DNA from: Desulfobacca acetoxidans
GTDB taxonomy: Bacteria > Desulfobacterota > Desulfobaccia > Desulfobaccales > 0-14-0-80-60-11
Length of the DNA: 6,866 nucleotides
Assembly: GCA_022736495.1 (NCBI GenBank)
Contig: DZCR01000163.1
Span: 1-6,866 of the forward strand
Reading direction: 5' to 3'
Part shown: in pieces, positions 6,246 to 6,866 of the stretch
Position numbering within the stretch: the first letter of the stretch is position 1
Layout of the letters: each line of letters begins with the position of its first letter
The notes under the pieces: generated by a model
Database searches by the model: none
What the model saw: the letters and a program-made list of their open reading frames with translations, nothing else
What the model was told of the DNA's origin: nothing
Made by a program: the position numbers and the translations under genes

Positions 6246-6710
6246 TCATTCCAATCTCATGGTCGTCTCTGCCGCCATATTGCCGAGCTTGCTGAAGTCA
6301 GTCTTGTTGAAAAAAGGTAGAGCAAGTAACTTGGCTAGCAAAATCAGGCCGTTGGGGGAGGTCACGGTCACGGTGATCAGGTTGCCGGAGGCCGCGCCGG
6401 CGGGGATAGCGACCTCCGCCGGAGGACAGGCCTCGGGAAATCTCGTACCCGCCAGGTATGTGGCCACGGCAGCTTGGGCTGTAGAGGTTACCCAGGCCGC
6501 TCTATCGGCCCCGGTATAATACACCACCGCGGCGCGGGCCCCCTCCCGGCTGGCGTTGGTCAGGGTCTGGCGCACAAACCACAGGTGGCCGAATTCCACC
6601 ACGGCCACCACGATCAGCGCCAGGAGGGGGAACAGGATCACCATTTCCACCCCCACCACGCCGTCTTCCCGGGAGACCAACCCCTTGAGGAATTTTTTGC
6701 CTGACTGCAT
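6246..6710 (-). CDS. tadE: TadE-like pseudopilin, first tandem copy
   Basis: 154 residues, a usual size for TadE. A basic N-terminal head ends in SREDG17. Cleavage after G17 would leave V18 as residue +1 and Glu22 at +5, the type IVb prepilin pattern. The hydrophobic helix spans about 18-40, followed by EFGHLWFVRQTLTNASREGA, nearly the same as in the second copy. The periplasmic part has a lone Cys95 in CPPAEV, then TVTVTSPNGLILLAKLL and a closing AAETTMRLE. In the family these are membrane-anchored minor pilins processed by TadV/CpaA and required for pilus biogenesis. The start at 6710 has GGAGG at 6718-6722, 7 nt upstream, the strongest Shine-Dalgarno in the window. It is the first complete gene of the visible operon. 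Its stop TGA shares bases with an ATG of the downstream frame. Confidence 0.92.
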   Translation of the reverse strand: MQSGKKFLKGLVSREDGVVGVEMVILFPLLALIVVAVVEFGHLWFVRQTLTNASREGARAAVVYYTGADRAAWVTSTAQAAVATYLAGTRFPEACPPAEVAIPAGAASGNLITVTVTSPNGLILLAKLLALPFFNKTDFSKLGNMAAETTMRLE

Positions 6711-6866
6711 ACTACCGCCTCCAGCCTCTGGGTCTGTGCGCCCTGAAAGGCCCGCTTCCAGGCCCTCAGAAGGGAACTAGCCTGGCCGGGCGGCCCCGGA
6801 GCTAACCGGAACCACCCGGCGGTTCAATTAACTTCAACTAGCTAAGCCACCAATACCGCTGCTAGC
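6711..6866 (-). promoter_or_regulatory. Structured leader upstream of the tadE-cpaB-cpaE-cpaF-tadBC-tadG operon
   Basis: These 156 nt have no supportable gene. On the transcript strand the distal part (6826-6866) is AT-richer and could hold a promoter, but I find no convincing -35/-10 pair and no sigma-54 site. The proximal part is GC-rich and folds on paper: 6809-6825 (GAACCG / TGGTTC around CCGGG, one G-U pair) and 6786-6799 (CCGGG / CCCGG around a 4-nt loop). Two short frames enter from the right edge and stop at 6842-6844 and 6834-6836; either could be the end of an upstream gene, but they are too short to identify. Confidence 0.4.
6718..6722 (-). promoter_or_regulatory. Shine-Dalgarno GGAGG of first tadE
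   Basis: A full GGAGG lies 7 nt before the ATG at 6710. The matching position before the second tadE copy reads GATGG, so this site is the intact ancestor of a decayed one. Confidence 0.8.

Larger units (their letters stand above)
6246..6749 (-). repeat. Tandem duplication unit, copy 1 (tadE plus leader)
   Basis: Partner of the unit at 5695-6192. Positions 6526-6680 align without gaps to 5966-6120 at an offset of 560 nt, with about 90% identity by hand count. The 39 nt upstream of the ATG (6711-6749) align without gaps to 6154-6192 with 27 matches. The 3' parts of the genes are more diverged but keep VTVTSP, GLILL and AAETTM. Confidence 0.8.

Noticed and set aside
6154..6249. Treating the 32-residue extension as the true N-terminus of the second TadE
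   Set aside because: Not chosen as the main call because the first copy starts at the aligned position of 6153 and the extension has no TadE-like features. It is kept as an alternative because the ATGA overlap is real.
5839..6519. Plus-strand open frame of 226 codons across both tadE genes
   Set aside because: It is antisense to two well-supported TadE genes. Its protein is Arg/Gly/His-rich with no family features, and similar text appears opposite each tadE copy simply because the DNA is duplicated.
6826..6866. A sigma-54 or sigma-70 promoter in the AT-richer end of the leader
   Set aside because: The best matches (TTGGTG with TTAATT at 16 nt; TGG...TTG with wrong spacing) are too poor to report as a promoter.
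6834..6866. C-terminal end of an upstream gene such as flp or cpaA
   Set aside because: Two different frames are open from the edge to early stops (A-S-S-G-I-G-G-L-A-S and L-A-A-V-L-V-A). Fewer than 11 codons are visible in each, so neither can be supported.
1..6866. A wholly new biological system
   Set aside because: Every full-length gene matches a known Tad/Flp pilus family with intact hallmark motifs. The unusual points are variations within that system.

Overview
The window is one co-directional gene cluster, all on the minus strand and read from high to low coordinates. It encodes most of the cytoplasmic and inner-membrane core of a Tad (tight adherence, Flp-type) pilus or secretion machine. 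In transcription order it holds two tandem TadE-like pseudopilins, CpaB/RcpC, CpaE/TadZ, the CpaF/TadA ATPase, TadB, TadC, and the start of a TadG-like protein cut off by the left window edge. I see no plus-strand genes, RNA genes, CRISPR array, insertion sequence or phage gene.

Layout. 6866-6711 is a GC-rich, structured non-coding leader upstream of the first gene. 6710-6246 and 6153-5695 are the tandem tadE-like genes, which look like a duplication that also copied about 39 nt of leader. 5685-4774 is cpaB, 4759-3569 is cpaE, 3551-2142 is cpaF, 2138-1149 is tadB, 1126-167 is tadC, and 149-1 is a partial tadG. Junctions are tight (9, 14, 17, 3, 22 and 17 nt) except for the 92-nt gap between the two tadE genes. 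At three junctions the Shine-Dalgarno of the downstream gene overlaps the stop codon of the gene before it, so this is very likely one operon with translational coupling.

How the genes work together (family knowledge). CpaF hydrolyses ATP under the inner-membrane platform made by TadB and TadC, which adds and removes Flp-type pilins. CpaE/TadZ places the machine in the cell. CpaB/RcpC is periplasmic and normally works with an outer-membrane secretin. TadE and TadG-type proteins are membrane-anchored minor pilins or pilus-associated factors. The window contains no Flp major pilin, no prepilin peptidase (CpaA/TadV), no CpaC/RcpA secretin and no TadD TPR lipoprotein. The gene order passes straight from cpaB to cpaE, where many Gram-negative loci carry the secretin.

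Organism. The DNA is GC-rich (about 60% by eye) with good Shine-Dalgarno sites and ordinary bacterial codon use. Protein style and gene order suggest an environmental bacterium, possibly Desulfobacterota (former Deltaproteobacteria). This is inference with low confidence, and a lineage without a secretin is not excluded. The system is a known one. The points worth a second look are the duplicated tadE unit with its decayed ribosome-binding site, the missing secretin, the degenerate receiver and P-loop of CpaE, and the structured leader.
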